Of a DNA stretch of 14,960 bases, positions 7,181 through 14,346 are shown piece by piece. The notes beneath the pieces were generated by a model. That model was not told the origin of the DNA, ran no database searches, and saw only the letters and a list, made by a program, of their open reading frames with translations. A program made the translations under genes and the position numbers. The stretch is from contig JAOQAL010000797.1 of NCBI GenBank assembly GCA_025963615.1, positions 1 to 14,960 on the forward strand. The letters are read 5' to 3'. This DNA is from Chitinophagaceae bacterium. Its GTDB lineage: Bacteria > Bacteroidota > Bacteroidia > Chitinophagales > Chitinophagaceae. The number at the start of each line of letters is the position of its first letter. Within the stretch, counting starts at the first letter, position 1.

Positions 7181-7855
7181 ATGAAAAGACTTACAAAAGA
7201 AGAAATAGTTCAGATAGCAACCTCCCAGGGGTTATTGCCTCCATTCAATCATTCAGATGAAGAAGTGGCAAAAAAAATTCTGGATGCTGTTTATGCCGGC
7301 GGCTTACGCATCATTGAATTTACCAACCGTTCAGAAAACGCCCTGGCCGTTTTTAAAGCGTTGGTAAAACATGCCGGGAAAAACTTACCCGGTCTTGTCC
7401 TGGGAATCGGCACCATCATGAATGCGAAACAGGCAAAACAATTTTATAAGGCAGGAGCCCGGTTTATCGTTGCTCCTGTATTGACAAAGGAAGTAGGAGA
7501 TTATTGCGTAAAAAATGAAATTCTCTGGGTACCAGGTGCTGCAACGCCAACAGAAATAATACAGGCAACCGAATGGGGTGCTGACCTGGTAAAAATATTT
7601 CCCGCTGAAACGCTCGGACCTTTATTTGTAAAAGCATTGCGTGGCCCTTGTCCCTGGGTGAAAGTCATGCCTTCCGGTGGCGTAACACTGGATGAAGATA
7701 ATATCCGCCAATGGTTTGCAACCGGAGTTATTTGCGTAGCGATCGGTTCGCAGCTTTTCAGTAAAGAAATTATGCAAGATGGAAACTTTGAATTGCTTAA
7801 GCAAAGAATCGAATGGCTGCTGGCGACGATTTCCTCTGTAAAAAATCAAAACTAA
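7181..7855 (+). CDS. eda: KDPG aldolase / 4-hydroxy-2-oxoglutarate aldolase
   Basis: Class I aldolase of the KDPG/KHG family, 224 residues, predicted to split KDPG into pyruvate and glyceraldehyde 3-phosphate in the cytosol. The Schiff-base lysine is K138 in VKIFPAE, and the catalytic/binding pair E46 and R50 sits in IIEFTNRS, equivalent to E45 and R49 of E. coli Eda. GIGTI (75-79) and MPSGGV (163-168) are the other family strands, the latter binding the phosphate. Length is typical. It follows the KDG kinase after a structured 115-nt spacer and is followed 5 bp later by the GTG start of the PLP enzyme. Upstream no Shine-Dalgarno is visible. Kinase plus aldolase form the lower half of an Entner-Doudoroff-type branch. 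4-Hydroxy-2-oxoglutarate is a side substrate known in the family. Confidence 0.9.
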   Translation: MKRLTKEEIVQIATSQGLLPPFNHSDEEVAKKILDAVYAGGLRIIEFTNRSENALAVFKALVKHAGKNLPGLVLGIGTIMNAKQAKQFYKAGARFIVAPVLTKEVGDYCVKNEILWVPGAATPTEIIQATEWGADLVKIFPAETLGPLFVKALRGPCPWVKVMPSGGVTLDEDNIRQWFATGVICVAIGSQLFSKEIMQDGNFELLKQRIEWLLATISSVKNQN

Positions 7856-7860
7856 AAAGA

Positions 7861-8973
7861 GTGGCAGAAAACTGGTATCACATAAAACACATAGAAGAAC
7901 TGGATACCCCGGCCCTGGCTATTTTCCCTGAAAGGGTTAAAAAAAATATTCAGACAGCTATAACGATGGTTAAAGATGTGGCGCGGTTACGTCCGCATGT
8001 CAAAACACACAAATCGCCTGATGTATCAAAACTGATGATGGAGGCTGGCATTACTAAATTCAAATGTGCCACGATCGCTGAAGCGGAAATGTTGGGGCAA
8101 TGCGGCGCTAAAGATGTGGTATTGGCTTATCAACCGCTTGGGCCTAAATTGAAACGTTTTATTGAGCTAATAGAAAAATATCCCGCTACTATCTATTCCT
8201 GTTTAACAGATAACTTATCCGCGGTCAATGAACAATCAGAAGCCTTCCTGGCAAAAAACCTGAAAGTTCCGGTATACATTGATTTAAATATCGGGATGAA
8301 CCGTACTGGCATTGTGCCGGGCAATGAAGCCATGGAATTATATAAATATTGCGCCAACCTGGAAGGAATAATTGTTGCCGGCTTACATGCCTATGACGGG
8401 CACCTGCGCAGCCCTGATATCATTGAACGGACAAGAGAATGTAACGAAGGTTTTGCACCGGTCGAAAAAATGAAAGCAGCTTTGGAAAAATCTGGTTATG
8501 CCGTACCGAATGTAATCGCAGGCGGTTCTCCATCTTTCCCGGTACATGCCAAAAGGAATCATGTGGAATGCAGTCCCGGCACTTTTATATATTGGGATAA
8601 GGGATACCGTGATCTTTGTGCAGAACAGGATTTTCTAACTGCCGCGGTATTAGTAACAAGGGTTATTTCTCTACCCTCCGCGACAAGGATCACTACTGAT
8701 CTTGGTCACAAATCAGTATCCGCGGAAAATGAAATCACAAAAAGGATCTATTTTTTAAATGGTGAGAATTTGAAACCTGTTGGTCAAAGTGAAGAACACC
8801 TGGTGTTAGAAGTTCCGGAAAATCATTCTTACAAGCTGGGTGATGTATTATACGGAATTCCGTTTCATATATGTCCTACCATCGCTTTGTATGAAAGAGC
8901 TTCTACAATTGAGAATGGAACCATAAGCGGCGAATGGAAAAACATCGCCAGGGACCGGAAAATAACAGTATAG
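7861..8973 (+). CDS. D-threonine aldolase / D-serine dehydratase-like PLP enzyme
   Basis: PLP enzyme with an alanine-racemase-type N-terminal barrel and a metal-binding C-terminal domain (DSD1/D-threonine aldolase family). Residues count from GTG 7861 (370 residues). The PLP lysine is K48 in RPHVKTHK (44-51), the cofactor-phosphate loop is GGSPSF (221-226), and the C-terminal metal pair is H336 and C338 in HICPT. The family includes D-threonine aldolases, zinc-dependent D-serine dehydratases and D-3-hydroxyaspartate dehydratases; all act on D-3-hydroxy-amino acids. I prefer the GTG because it lies 5 bp after the aldolase stop and gives the usual family start (NWYHI...ELDTPAL). An ATG at 7813 in the same frame would overlap the aldolase by 43 bp and add 16 residues of no family resemblance. 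Given KDG kinase, KDPG aldolase and RidA in the operon, I infer a D-glucosaminate ammonia-lyase; a plain D-amino acid aldolase or dehydratase is the alternative. Confidence 0.85.
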   Translation: MAENWYHIKHIEELDTPALAIFPERVKKNIQTAITMVKDVARLRPHVKTHKSPDVSKLMMEAGITKFKCATIAEAEMLGQCGAKDVVLAYQPLGPKLKRFIELIEKYPATIYSCLTDNLSAVNEQSEAFLAKNLKVPVYIDLNIGMNRTGIVPGNEAMELYKYCANLEGIIVAGLHAYDGHLRSPDIIERTRECNEGFAPVEKMKAALEKSGYAVPNVIAGGSPSFPVHAKRNHVECSPGTFIYWDKGYRDLCAEQDFLTAAVLVTRVISLPSATRITTDLGHKSVSAENEITKRIYFLNGENLKPVGQSEEHLVLEVPENHSYKLGDVLYGIPFHICPTIALYERASTIENGTISGEWKNIARDRKITV

Positions 8974-9018
8974 TTTTACCTGTCTTTTAGCAGCAACTCT
9001 GAATTTTAAACTTCATCC

Positions 9019-10089
9019 ATGTTTATACTCGACGCACATCTTGATCTATCTATGAATGCGATGGAATGGAACCGTGACCTGCGGCTACCGGTTGGTGAAA
9101 TCCGCTCCAGGGAAAAGGGAATGACAGATAAACTTGATCGTTGTAACGGAACCGTTACGTTACCGGAGTTACGAAATGGAAACATCGGCCTGGTAGTAGC
9201 AACACAAATCGCCCGCTACGTGACGGCTGACAGTAATATACCCGGATGGCAATCACCGGAACAGGCCTGGGCTCAAACTCAGGGCCAGCTGGCCTGGTAC
9301 CGGGCCATGGAAGAGGCGGGTGAAATGGTTCAGATCACCAACAATCGTGCATTAGCCATTCACCTGGCTTACTGGAATGATGGTGAGCCGAATGATAACA
9401 AGCCCATTGGTTATATATTAAGTTTGGAAGGCGCTGATTCATTAGTCTCCCTGCAGCATCTTGAAAGAGCTTATGAATATGGTCTCCGGGCACTCGGTCC
9501 CGCGCATTACGGGCCCGGGCGATATGCTAATGGCACCAACTCAACGGGGGCTATGGATGAAAATGGTTTGCACTTGCTGAAAGAAATGGAAAAGCTGAAT
9601 ATAATTTTAGATGCGACCCATTTGTGCGATGATGCTTTCTGGCAGGCGATGGATCATTTTAACGGACATGTGTGGGCAAGCCATAATAATTGCAGGGCGA
9701 TCGTGAATCATAACCGTCAATACAGCGATGACCAGCTTAAAGTATTAATTGAAAGAGGCGCCGTCATCGGGGCCGCATTTGATGCCTGGATGCTGGTACC
9801 AGACTGGGTTCGCGGTCAATCGACTCCTGAAGACATGCATTGTGGAATTGAAAAAGTAATTGATAATATAGATTATATCTGCCAGTTGGCCGGCAATACC
9901 TTGCACGTTGGAATCGGTTCCGACTTAGATGGCGCTTACGGCAAAGAACAAAGTCCCTATGATTTAGATACCATCGCTGACCTGCAAAAAATTCCCGCAC
10001 TTTTTAAACAAAGGGGTTATTCGGATGAAGATGTAAATAACCTGATGCATGGAAACTGGTTAAGATTTTTGAGAAATGCCTGGAAATAG
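9019..10089 (+). CDS. M19-family (renal dipeptidase-like) metallohydrolase
   Basis: Dinuclear zinc hydrolase of the amidohydrolase fold, 356 residues. The complete M19 active-site set is visible: H7 and D9 in DAHLD, bridging E137 in SLEGAD, H163 (substrate contact) in PAHYG, H201 in ATHLCD, H222 in ASHNN, carboxylate-binding R233 in the HNRQYSD stretch, and D302 in GIGSDLDG. M19 enzymes cleave dipeptides with a C-terminal D- or L-residue; some related amidohydrolases act on N-acyl-D-amino acids. There is no signal peptide (it starts MFILDAHLDLS), so it is probably cytosolic and acts after uptake. It is the last gene of the operon, 45 bp after the PLP enzyme, and converges with the amidohydrolase gene across 18 bp. 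I infer that it frees the D-amino sugar acid from an N-acyl or peptidyl precursor; its real substrate is unknown. Confidence 0.88.
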   Translation: MFILDAHLDLSMNAMEWNRDLRLPVGEIRSREKGMTDKLDRCNGTVTLPELRNGNIGLVVATQIARYVTADSNIPGWQSPEQAWAQTQGQLAWYRAMEEAGEMVQITNNRALAIHLAYWNDGEPNDNKPIGYILSLEGADSLVSLQHLERAYEYGLRALGPAHYGPGRYANGTNSTGAMDENGLHLLKEMEKLNIILDATHLCDDAFWQAMDHFNGHVWASHNNCRAIVNHNRQYSDDQLKVLIERGAVIGAAFDAWMLVPDWVRGQSTPEDMHCGIEKVIDNIDYICQLAGNTLHVGIGSDLDGAYGKEQSPYDLDTIADLQKIPALFKQRGYSDEDVNNLMHGNWLRFLRNAWK

Positions 10090-10107
10090 TAAAATCATCC
10101 AATACTT

Positions 10108-11481
10108 TCACTGAATTATCTTTCCCTGCAATTGCTTTAAAGTTGTATCTATAAATTCTTTGGCCAACCATTTCTTGCCCAGCATTACACCTTCTATATT
10201 CGTTGTTTGTGAAATATCAGTCAATGGGTTTCCATTTAATAATACCAGGTCAGAAAGATTGCCGGTTTTAATTGTTCCCGCATCGGCCAGGTTAAAGTAG
10301 CTGGCCACATTCACGGTACTTGTTGTCAATGCTTCAAACGGTGTCAAACCGGCATCCACCATATATTTTAATTCCTGATGCAATGAAAAGCCCGGCACAT
10401 CAAATACCTGCGGCGCATCAGAGCCTGATAAAATGCCGACATTATTCTTCTGACATTCGTAAATTAGTTTCCTCCGCAATTTGATCAATGCAATAACTGA
10501 GGCGGAATCGTACCCGGCGCTTTTCGTCAACCCATTTTTATTATTGATCCAGTTGTTCAATGTTTTTTCATTCATATAAATCATTTCCGGGTCTTTGCTG
10601 AATGCCTCCGCGGTTTTGAGTGGGGTAAACCATCTTTCAGCCAGTGCCTGGGTAGGGACTACCCATATTGCATGATCATGCAGGGCTTTCATGAGCGCCG
10701 GTATTTTTGCAGTGTCTGCTTTTTTTGCAATGAATAAACCGAAAAGGCCTCTATCCTGTTCCTTTATATTTTCAACGCCTGGGACCAGGCATTCTACAAA
10801 TCCGTCCAAATGATCAATAGAAGCATAGCCGGCATCAATAGCACGCCATACCCCTACATCATAAGAAACGTGGCCGGCAAAACGCATATGCAGTTCCTTC
10901 GCTTTTTTTTCAATGGCGGCAAAGTTTTCTTTGGAAAGACCTGGATGCAGCTTGAAAAAATCATAGCCGGCATTCTTCTGTTCAACCACCATTGCTTCAG
11001 CCGCTTCGGGCGACTTTACACTATTGCCATTAAAGGAAGGACCAGAAGTATAAAAATGAGGACCCAGAATCTCCCCGCTTTGAATTTTACTTCTCAGCTC
11101 CAGGTGCCGCGGATGACCCAGCATACCGCGAATGGTTGTTATCCCATTTACAGCAAACAATAACAATACATTCTTCATGGGTTCGATATCGTCTACCGGC
11201 GGCACATGAGCGTGCATTTCCGCAAGACCGGGTATTAAATATTTCCCCTTTCCATTTATGATGAATGCATCTTTACCAAATGCAACCTTCCCCGAATTGC
11301 CCAGTGCTATAATCCTTCCGTCTCTCACTACCACATCCTGGTTCTCTATCACTCTTTCCTTATCCATTGGAATAATATTCACCGATTGAAATACGGTCTC
11401 CACAGCATTTGTCGAAGATTTCTGCTGAGAGTTGCAGGAAAATAAAGATAGTACCAGTGGAAAGATCAGAAGCGCTTTCAT
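10108..11481 (-). CDS. Lipoprotein amidohydrolase (COG1228 prolidase/imidazolonepropionase-like)
   Basis: Metal-dependent amidohydrolase of 457 residues. The N-terminus is a lipoprotein signal peptide with lipobox LFSC (C16), so the enzyme is predicted to be exported and lipid-anchored. A small beta-sandwich (about 30-85 plus the C-terminal end) flanks the barrel, which carries HAH at H90/H92, K177 in FFKLH as the likely carboxylated bridging lysine, H204 in AGHVS, H224 in SIDHLDG and D355 in SGSDAPQ. The complete set suggests an active enzyme. Characterised COG1228 members with this lysine are mainly Xaa-Pro or Xaa-Arg/Lys dipeptidases, while others open cyclic amides; the substrate cannot be told here. 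It is transcribed toward the operon. A shared dipeptide or N-acyl amine theme with the M19 gene next door is suggestive only. TAAATTTA, 25 bp before the ATG, only partly matches a -7 element. Confidence 0.87.
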   Translation of the reverse strand: MKALLIFPLVLSLFSCNSQQKSSTNAVETVFQSVNIIPMDKERVIENQDVVVRDGRIIALGNSGKVAFGKDAFIINGKGKYLIPGLAEMHAHVPPVDDIEPMKNVLLLFAVNGITTIRGMLGHPRHLELRSKIQSGEILGPHFYTSGPSFNGNSVKSPEAAEAMVVEQKNAGYDFFKLHPGLSKENFAAIEKKAKELHMRFAGHVSYDVGVWRAIDAGYASIDHLDGFVECLVPGVENIKEQDRGLFGLFIAKKADTAKIPALMKALHDHAIWVVPTQALAERWFTPLKTAEAFSKDPEMIYMNEKTLNNWINNKNGLTKSAGYDSASVIALIKLRRKLIYECQKNNVGILSGSDAPQVFDVPGFSLHQELKYMVDAGLTPFEALTTSTVNVASYFNLADAGTIKTGNLSDLVLLNGNPLTDISQTTNIEGVMLGKKWLAKEFIDTTLKQLQGKIIQ

Positions 11482-11528
11482 AATAGACCGTTTAATGAAT
11501 GAAAAATAAATTTACACAATATTGAAAA

Positions 11529-11966
11529 TTAATTATCCGGGTCAAACTGCATAAACTCTCTTTTTACAGCTTTCAGCATACTGAATATCTGCGCTATTTC
11601 TATCAGCAATATCACACCCAGGCCCAATAATACAAACCAGGGAATATCTATTCTGGGTATCTGCACATGCTGAAACCGTTCATAATACCAACCGGCAGTT
11701 GAAATACCAAATGCCAACCCGACCACCAGGAACGAAAGCAATGAATAAACGATTTTGAGGAACATGATACGAATCGTGGAATAACCTACTTTAAGATTTT
11801 CGAGGATGGCTGCGGGAATGATCAGCACCAGTATGATCCAATTCCAGTTTTTGCCAAAAAAATTACTGAAGCCAATATCAAATACCAGGATCAGTACAAT
11901 CGATAAGAAGCTCCAGGGAAATAAAAGAAAGCCGGAAGGTTTATTTGTTTTGATGGTTGTGGGCAT
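11529..11966 (-). CDS. Small four-helix membrane protein of unknown function
   Basis: I do not recognise this 145-residue protein. It has four hydrophobic segments at about 13-33, 42-57, 69-92 and 108-130, short loops, an N-terminal TTIKTNKPSG tail and a charged C-terminus (KAVKREFMQFDPDN), and so is predicted to be an inner-membrane protein. Only 47 bp separate it from the amidohydrolase gene downstream on the same strand, so the two may be co-transcribed. A 203-bp gap containing a repeat separates it from tolC upstream. Codon use looks like its neighbours. The smooth helix pattern and absence of a competing frame support it being a real gene, but no function should be assigned. Confidence 0.7.
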   Translation of the reverse strand: MPTTIKTNKPSGFLLFPWSFLSIVLILVFDIGFSNFFGKNWNWIILVLIIPAAILENLKVGYSTIRIMFLKIVYSLLSFLVVGLAFGISTAGWYYERFQHVQIPRIDIPWFVLLGLGVILLIEIAQIFSMLKAVKREFMQFDPDN

Positions 11967-12047
11967 GGGTGATAAATTTCAGCAGGAAATTAGATTATTT
12001 TTCTTATTCCGGTGTAAAGAAAAAAGACGCTGTTTCAAAAGAAATAT

Positions 12048-12106
12048 TTCACGCAAAGGACGCGAAGAAGTAGCCCCATCCTAAATCCTTCCCCGAAGGG
12101 AAAGGA
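12048..12106. repeat. Intergenic repeat-like segment with a CCTTCCCCGAAGGG hairpin
   Basis: The gap 11967-12169 contains TTCACGCAAAGGACGCGAAG (about 12048-12067) and then a C-rich palindrome at 12086-12106, where TCCTTCCCC and GGGAAAGGA pair over 8 of 9 positions around a GAA loop. Both strings resemble short dispersed intergenic repeats that, from memory, recur in many Bacteroidota genomes (CACGCAAAG-type and CCTTCCCC...GGGAAAGG-type). Copy number cannot be judged from one window. On the minus strand it lies 64 bp past the tolC stop, so the hairpin could also help end that transcript, although no T tract follows. The rest of the gap shows no gene. Confidence 0.45.
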
Positions 12107-12169
12107 CTTGGGAGCATTACCGTCAGCGGGGTCTCTTTCCTGTTTTTCACAATTATATTCACCTGTTTA

Positions 12170-13603
12170 TTACCACAATGGTTTCCCTTCATAATAATCC
12201 AGCACCTTGCTTCGAAGTATATAGTCATACATCGCATTAATCAGGTTAATATTCGCCTGGTCATTGAAATTTTTCACCTGCAGATATTCCACTGAATTGA
12301 TTGCACCTTCATTAAAACTTATTTCGGCTGCGCGGAATGATTCTTTATAGGCATCCACCTGGTCAAGCACTGCTTTATGCCTGCCGGAAGCGGAAACCAT
12401 ATTGACATAGGCCAGGTCAATAGACTGGCTTAATCGTGTACGGGTTGTTTTTGCAATAAGGTCAGCGCCCCTCAATAAAAGCCTGGCCTGTTTAATACGG
12501 CTTCTTTGCTGCAAGCGGTTAAAGATGGGTATATCCAACGTAAAACCATAGGAAGTATATATATTATTATTAAGCTGGTCTTTATACCCAATTTTAGATG
12601 GAGGGGTGAAATTATCCTGGAACCTGTAAACAGGATATTTTGTGGTACCGCCGGCAAAGGCTGAATCCGTTGTAGGTAGATAATTAGTATTAATGTACTG
12701 GCTTTGGCGAGCCAGGCTTGAATAATTTGTAAAGGCATTGAAGCCAAAAGAAAGGGTGGGAAAGAGACCGCCCTGGGAGACTTTCAATGCTTTTTCAGCA
12801 CTCTGTTTGCGAAGATCAACAGCTTTTACCAGCGCTAAACTGTTCAATGCACTCTGGTAAATCTTATCCGGCGCATCATCATTTTTAACACCAAAGGTTG
12901 CCAGGTCTATTTTTTCCAATGCCAGGTCTTTTGAATACGGTATATTCATTAACTGGCAAAGGCTCAACCGGGCTGTTTCCAGATTGTTCTCCGCGTTTAT
13001 AATTGATAACTGGTCACCTGCATATTGACCTTTCAGGGTAGAAAGATCAGCTGGTTTAATAGCGCCTTCCTTATCCAGTACCTGCAATCTTTCCACCTGT
13101 TTGCCGGACAAGCCTGCCTGGTTTCTTGCCAGTGTCAACTGATCGTCACTGCTTAGCACCTGCAGGTAAGCAAGTATAATATTAATTGTAAGGTTATCCT
13201 TTACCTGTTGCCAATCCATTTTGGAAGCTTCGAAAGCCAAAACGGTTTGTTTGATCCGGTTCTGATTAGTAAGACCACTGAATAGTACAACGCCACTGTT
13301 TAAACCAAACTGGGAGGCATTGTAGTTTTGTGTTACCGGTGAATTGGAATAAGGATCAATGCTGCGTCCCTGGTTAAAACTCTCACCGGCGTTACCAGAA
13401 ACGAACGGCAATAAATTGAGTTTTGCCTGGTTCCGGTCTACCTTACTGCCCTGCATGGTCAACTCACTTTGCAATACATCCAGGTTATTGGACAACCCTG
13501 TTTCTATACATTGCCGTAGGGTCAATATTTTCTGTGCACTTACCGGCTTTGCAGATACAATTATGAATACGGCTACTCCAAAAGCGAAAATCTTATTTTT
13601 CAT
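12170..13603 (-). CDS. TolC-family outer-membrane efflux protein
   Basis: Outer-membrane channel of the TolC/OEP family, 477 residues. A signal peptide ends at SAQ (22-24). The mature protein opens with the classic KILTLRQCIETGLSNNLDVLQSE pattern, and two alpha-helical repeat halves follow. Long heptad-like stretches occur at about 150-220 and 380-450, typical of the periplasmic tunnel, with a strand-rich segment in between. Length is usual for the family. It lies 49 bp downstream of the ABC ATPase gene on the same strand, after the permease, which suggests a tripartite export system. No HlyD/MacA-type membrane-fusion gene is in the window; it may lie upstream of the permease, beyond the edge. 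The exported substrate is unknown. Confidence 0.9.
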   Translation of the reverse strand: MKNKIFAFGVAVFIIVSAKPVSAQKILTLRQCIETGLSNNLDVLQSELTMQGSKVDRNQAKLNLLPFVSGNAGESFNQGRSIDPYSNSPVTQNYNASQFGLNSGVVLFSGLTNQNRIKQTVLAFEASKMDWQQVKDNLTINIILAYLQVLSSDDQLTLARNQAGLSGKQVERLQVLDKEGAIKPADLSTLKGQYAGDQLSIINAENNLETARLSLCQLMNIPYSKDLALEKIDLATFGVKNDDAPDKIYQSALNSLALVKAVDLRKQSAEKALKVSQGGLFPTLSFGFNAFTNYSSLARQSQYINTNYLPTTDSAFAGGTTKYPVYRFQDNFTPPSKIGYKDQLNNNIYTSYGFTLDIPIFNRLQQRSRIKQARLLLRGADLIAKTTRTRLSQSIDLAYVNMVSASGRHKAVLDQVDAYKESFRAAEISFNEGAINSVEYLQVKNFNDQANINLINAMYDYILRSKVLDYYEGKPLW

Positions 13604-13652
13604 GAAATGACTCTTTTAGCTCTTTTGTTTAAATTTATTGTTCGTTTATATA

Positions 13653-14318
13653 CTATTTCTTTACTACCATTCCATCCAGCAGGTTAACAATACGCGAACC
13701 ATATTCAGCATTCTTTTCAGAATGCGTTACCTGAATAATCGTCACCCCTTCTGAATTCAATTGTTTGAATAATTCCATGATTTCTTCTCCCTGTTTGGAA
13801 TTCAGGTTACCGGTAGGTTCATCGGCCAATAATAATTTAGGTTTGGCAATTAAAGCCCTTGCAATACCCACCAGCTGTTGTTGCCCGCCGGAAAGCTGTG
13901 TCGGAAATAAATCTTTTTTACCAACGATGTTAAACCTGTCAAGAATATCAGCCACCATGGCTTTTCGCTCCGACCCTTTCATATCCTGGTATATCAGGGG
14001 TGTCTCGATGTTTTCATACACCGTTAGCTCATCAATCAGGTGATAGGCCTGGAATACGAAACCGATATACTGTTTATACAGCGATGATCTTTGTTTCTCT
14101 TTTAATTTATGTACCGACTCATGGATGAAATTGTATTCACCCTCATTAAAATCATCCAGCATACCAATCACGTTCAGTAAGGTAGATTTACCGGAACCCG
14201 ATGGCCCCATGATAGAAACGAATTCACCTTCTTTTATAGCGAGATCAACATCTTTTAAAATAAATGTCCTGTTGTTTCCTGTGTTGAACCATTTGTAGAT
14301 TCCTTTTAACTCAATCAT
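13653..14318 (-). CDS. ABC transporter ATPase, MacB/LolD type
   Basis: Cytosolic ATP-binding subunit of 221 residues, the usual length of the MacB/LolD/FtsE ATPase group. Visible motifs are Walker A GPSGSGKST (38-46), Q-loop Q90 in FVFQAYHL, signature LSGGQQ (142-147), Walker B LLLADEP (162-168), D-loop GNLNS (170-174) and H-loop H199. It lies between the permease gene (28 bp upstream) and tolC (49 bp downstream), so all three are probably one transcript. It should drive the permease at 14347-14960 by mechanotransmission, as in MacAB-TolC-type exporters. One small variation is QQQLVGIARAL after the signature, where QRQRVAIARAL is commoner; no catalytic residue is lost. Confidence 0.93.
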   Translation of the reverse strand: MIELKGIYKWFNTGNNRTFILKDVDLAIKEGEFVSIMGPSGSGKSTLLNVIGMLDDFNEGEYNFIHESVHKLKEKQRSSLYKQYIGFVFQAYHLIDELTVYENIETPLIYQDMKGSERKAMVADILDRFNIVGKKDLFPTQLSGGQQQLVGIARALIAKPKLLLADEPTGNLNSKQGEEIMELFKQLNSEGVTIIQVTHSEKNAEYGSRIVNLLDGMVVKK

Positions 14319-14346
14319 AATTTGTTTTTTATTTCTGTTTGTAATT

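Noticed and set aside
7813..7860. ATG start of the PLP enzyme overlapping the aldolase
   Set aside because: It would add 16 residues with no family resemblance and overlap eda by 43 bp. GTG 7861, 5 bp after the eda stop, gives the usual family N-terminus, though the ATG cannot be excluded.
11507..11514. TAAATTTA as a -7 element for the amidohydrolase gene
   Set aside because: It lacks the final G and no TTG lies at suitable spacing; AT-rich leaders give such matches by chance.
12049..12237. 62-codon minus-strand frame at the 3' end of tolC
   Set aside because: It runs partly through the intergenic repeat and partly out of frame through tolC, with no protein-like features.
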